Below the pieces are notes generated by a model. It was given only the letters and a program-made list of their open reading frames with translations, was not told where the DNA came from and made no database searches. A stretch of DNA of 5,595 bases. Origin: Microcaldota archaeon (lineage in GTDB: Archaea; Micrarchaeota; Micrarchaeia; Micrarchaeales; CABMGC01). Shown here piece by piece: positions 5,119 to 5,595 of this stretch. The translations under genes and the position numbers were made by a program. Location of the stretch: assembly GCA_021821605.1 (NCBI GenBank), contig JAKACG010000045.1, positions 1 to 5,595 on the forward strand. Direction: 5' to 3'. Position 1 is the stretch's first letter, and every line of letters starts with the position of its first letter.

Positions 5119-5595
5119 ATGACAGAAACAAATATTGTAACAGGTATAGCAACCCCTAACATAGCTTTTATAAAATATTGGGGCAAACGGGATTATACGG
5201 GCCTTAATACACCAAACAACTCAAGCATTAGTATGACATTAGATGAAACAGTAAAAACAACCACAAGTGTTGTCTTTTCCAGTAAAATTAAAAAGGACAC
5301 CATTTTTATAAATGGAATTGAGGAAAATATATCTGCTGCTAAAGAGGTATCAGAAAAATCAAGATATATGAATGCAATATTAGACAAGATGAGATCAATT
5401 TCTAAGATTAACAAGCATGCACTTATAGTTTCAAAAAATAACTTTCCTTCTGGAGCAGGAATAGCATCAAGTGCTTCTGGCGCTGCTGCATTAGTAGTAG
5501 CATTAAATGATGCACTTGCTTTGAATATGAATACAAAAGAGCTTTCTATCATGGCAAGGCAGATAAGCGGAAGCGCATGTAGAAGCTTATACGGT
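5119..5595 (+). CDS. mvaD: diphosphomevalonate decarboxylase-type GHMP enzyme, partial (C-terminus beyond the right edge)
   Basis: The classical enzyme uses ATP to phosphorylate and decarboxylate mevalonate 5-diphosphate to isopentenyl diphosphate in the cytosol. Archaeal relatives can instead act on 5-phosphomevalonate or be mevalonate 3-kinases. The 159 residues seen carry the decarboxylase hallmarks: PNIAFIKYWGKRD (13-25, including K19, equivalent to the active-site lysine of yeast), LNTPNNSSIS (29-38), the ATP loop FPSGAGIASSASGAAAL (109-125), and SGSACRSLYG (150-159, with the substrate-binding arginine R155). Keeping this Lys and Arg favours a decarboxylase over the Thermoplasma-type 3-kinase. 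The catalytic aspartate lies beyond the edge. An in-frame ATG at 5101 would add six residues. The start at 5119 is preferred because it fits the TATA-like box, follows GTGA by 4 nt, and puts the lysine at 19, near position 18 in yeast. Full-length members are about 320-400 residues. Confidence 0.88.
   Translation, partial: MTETNIVTGIATPNIAFIKYWGKRDYTGLNTPNNSSISMTLDETVKTTTSVVFSSKIKKDTIFINGIEENISAAKEVSEKSRYMNAILDKMRSISKINKHALIVSKNNFPSGAGIASSASGAAALVVALNDALALNMNTKELSIMARQISGSACRSLYG

Noticed and set aside
5193..5552. 119-codon minus-strand open frame
   Set aside because: It is unusually long for a shadow, but it is wholly antisense to conserved decarboxylase motifs, and its Ala/Ile/Leu-rich sequence mirrors them.

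Overview
The window looks like AT-rich archaeal chromosome. Four things suggest this: mevalonate-pathway enzymes of the GHMP kinase superfamily, a DUF973-type membrane protein, heavy use of ATA (Ile) and AGA (Arg) codons, and gene starts with little or no Shine-Dalgarno sequence but with TATA-like boxes roughly 29-38 bp upstream. I cannot name the species. The overall character (AT-rich, compact, patchy mevalonate genes, DUF973) would suit a small-genome acidophilic or DPANN/Thermoplasmata-like lineage, but that is a weak inference.

Layout. Positions 1-564 (minus) hold the first 188 codons of a class II aldolase/adducin-family enzyme that runs off the left edge. Positions 649-1938 (minus) hold a protein of about 430 residues that I do not recognise; it has two tandem segments resembling winged helix-turn-helix folds. 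A 240-bp divergent spacer separates it from an ankyrin-repeat protein at 2194-2787 (plus), which must start at a non-ATG codon. After an A-rich spacer with nested palindromes and a 14-bp tandem duplication comes mevalonate kinase at 2951-3973 (plus). It converges on a five-helix DUF973-like membrane protein at 4126-4878 (minus), with an 11-bp-stem hairpin between the two. A second divergent spacer holds a three-copy AT-only repeat array in front of the amino-terminal half of a diphosphomevalonate-decarboxylase-type enzyme (5119 onward, plus), which runs off the right edge.

How the genes fit together. Mevalonate kinase and the decarboxylase-type protein belong to the same isoprenoid-precursor pathway, which supplies archaeal ether lipids. 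They are not one transcription unit, because the oppositely oriented DUF973 gene lies between them. The aldolase, the unknown protein and the ankyrin protein have no evident link to that pathway. I did not find a clear new multi-gene system. The most interesting leads are the unknown protein divergent from the ankyrin gene, the palindromic array over the decarboxylase promoter, and the atypical ATP-loop sequence of the mevalonate kinase. No tRNA, rRNA, CRISPR array or insertion sequence is visible.
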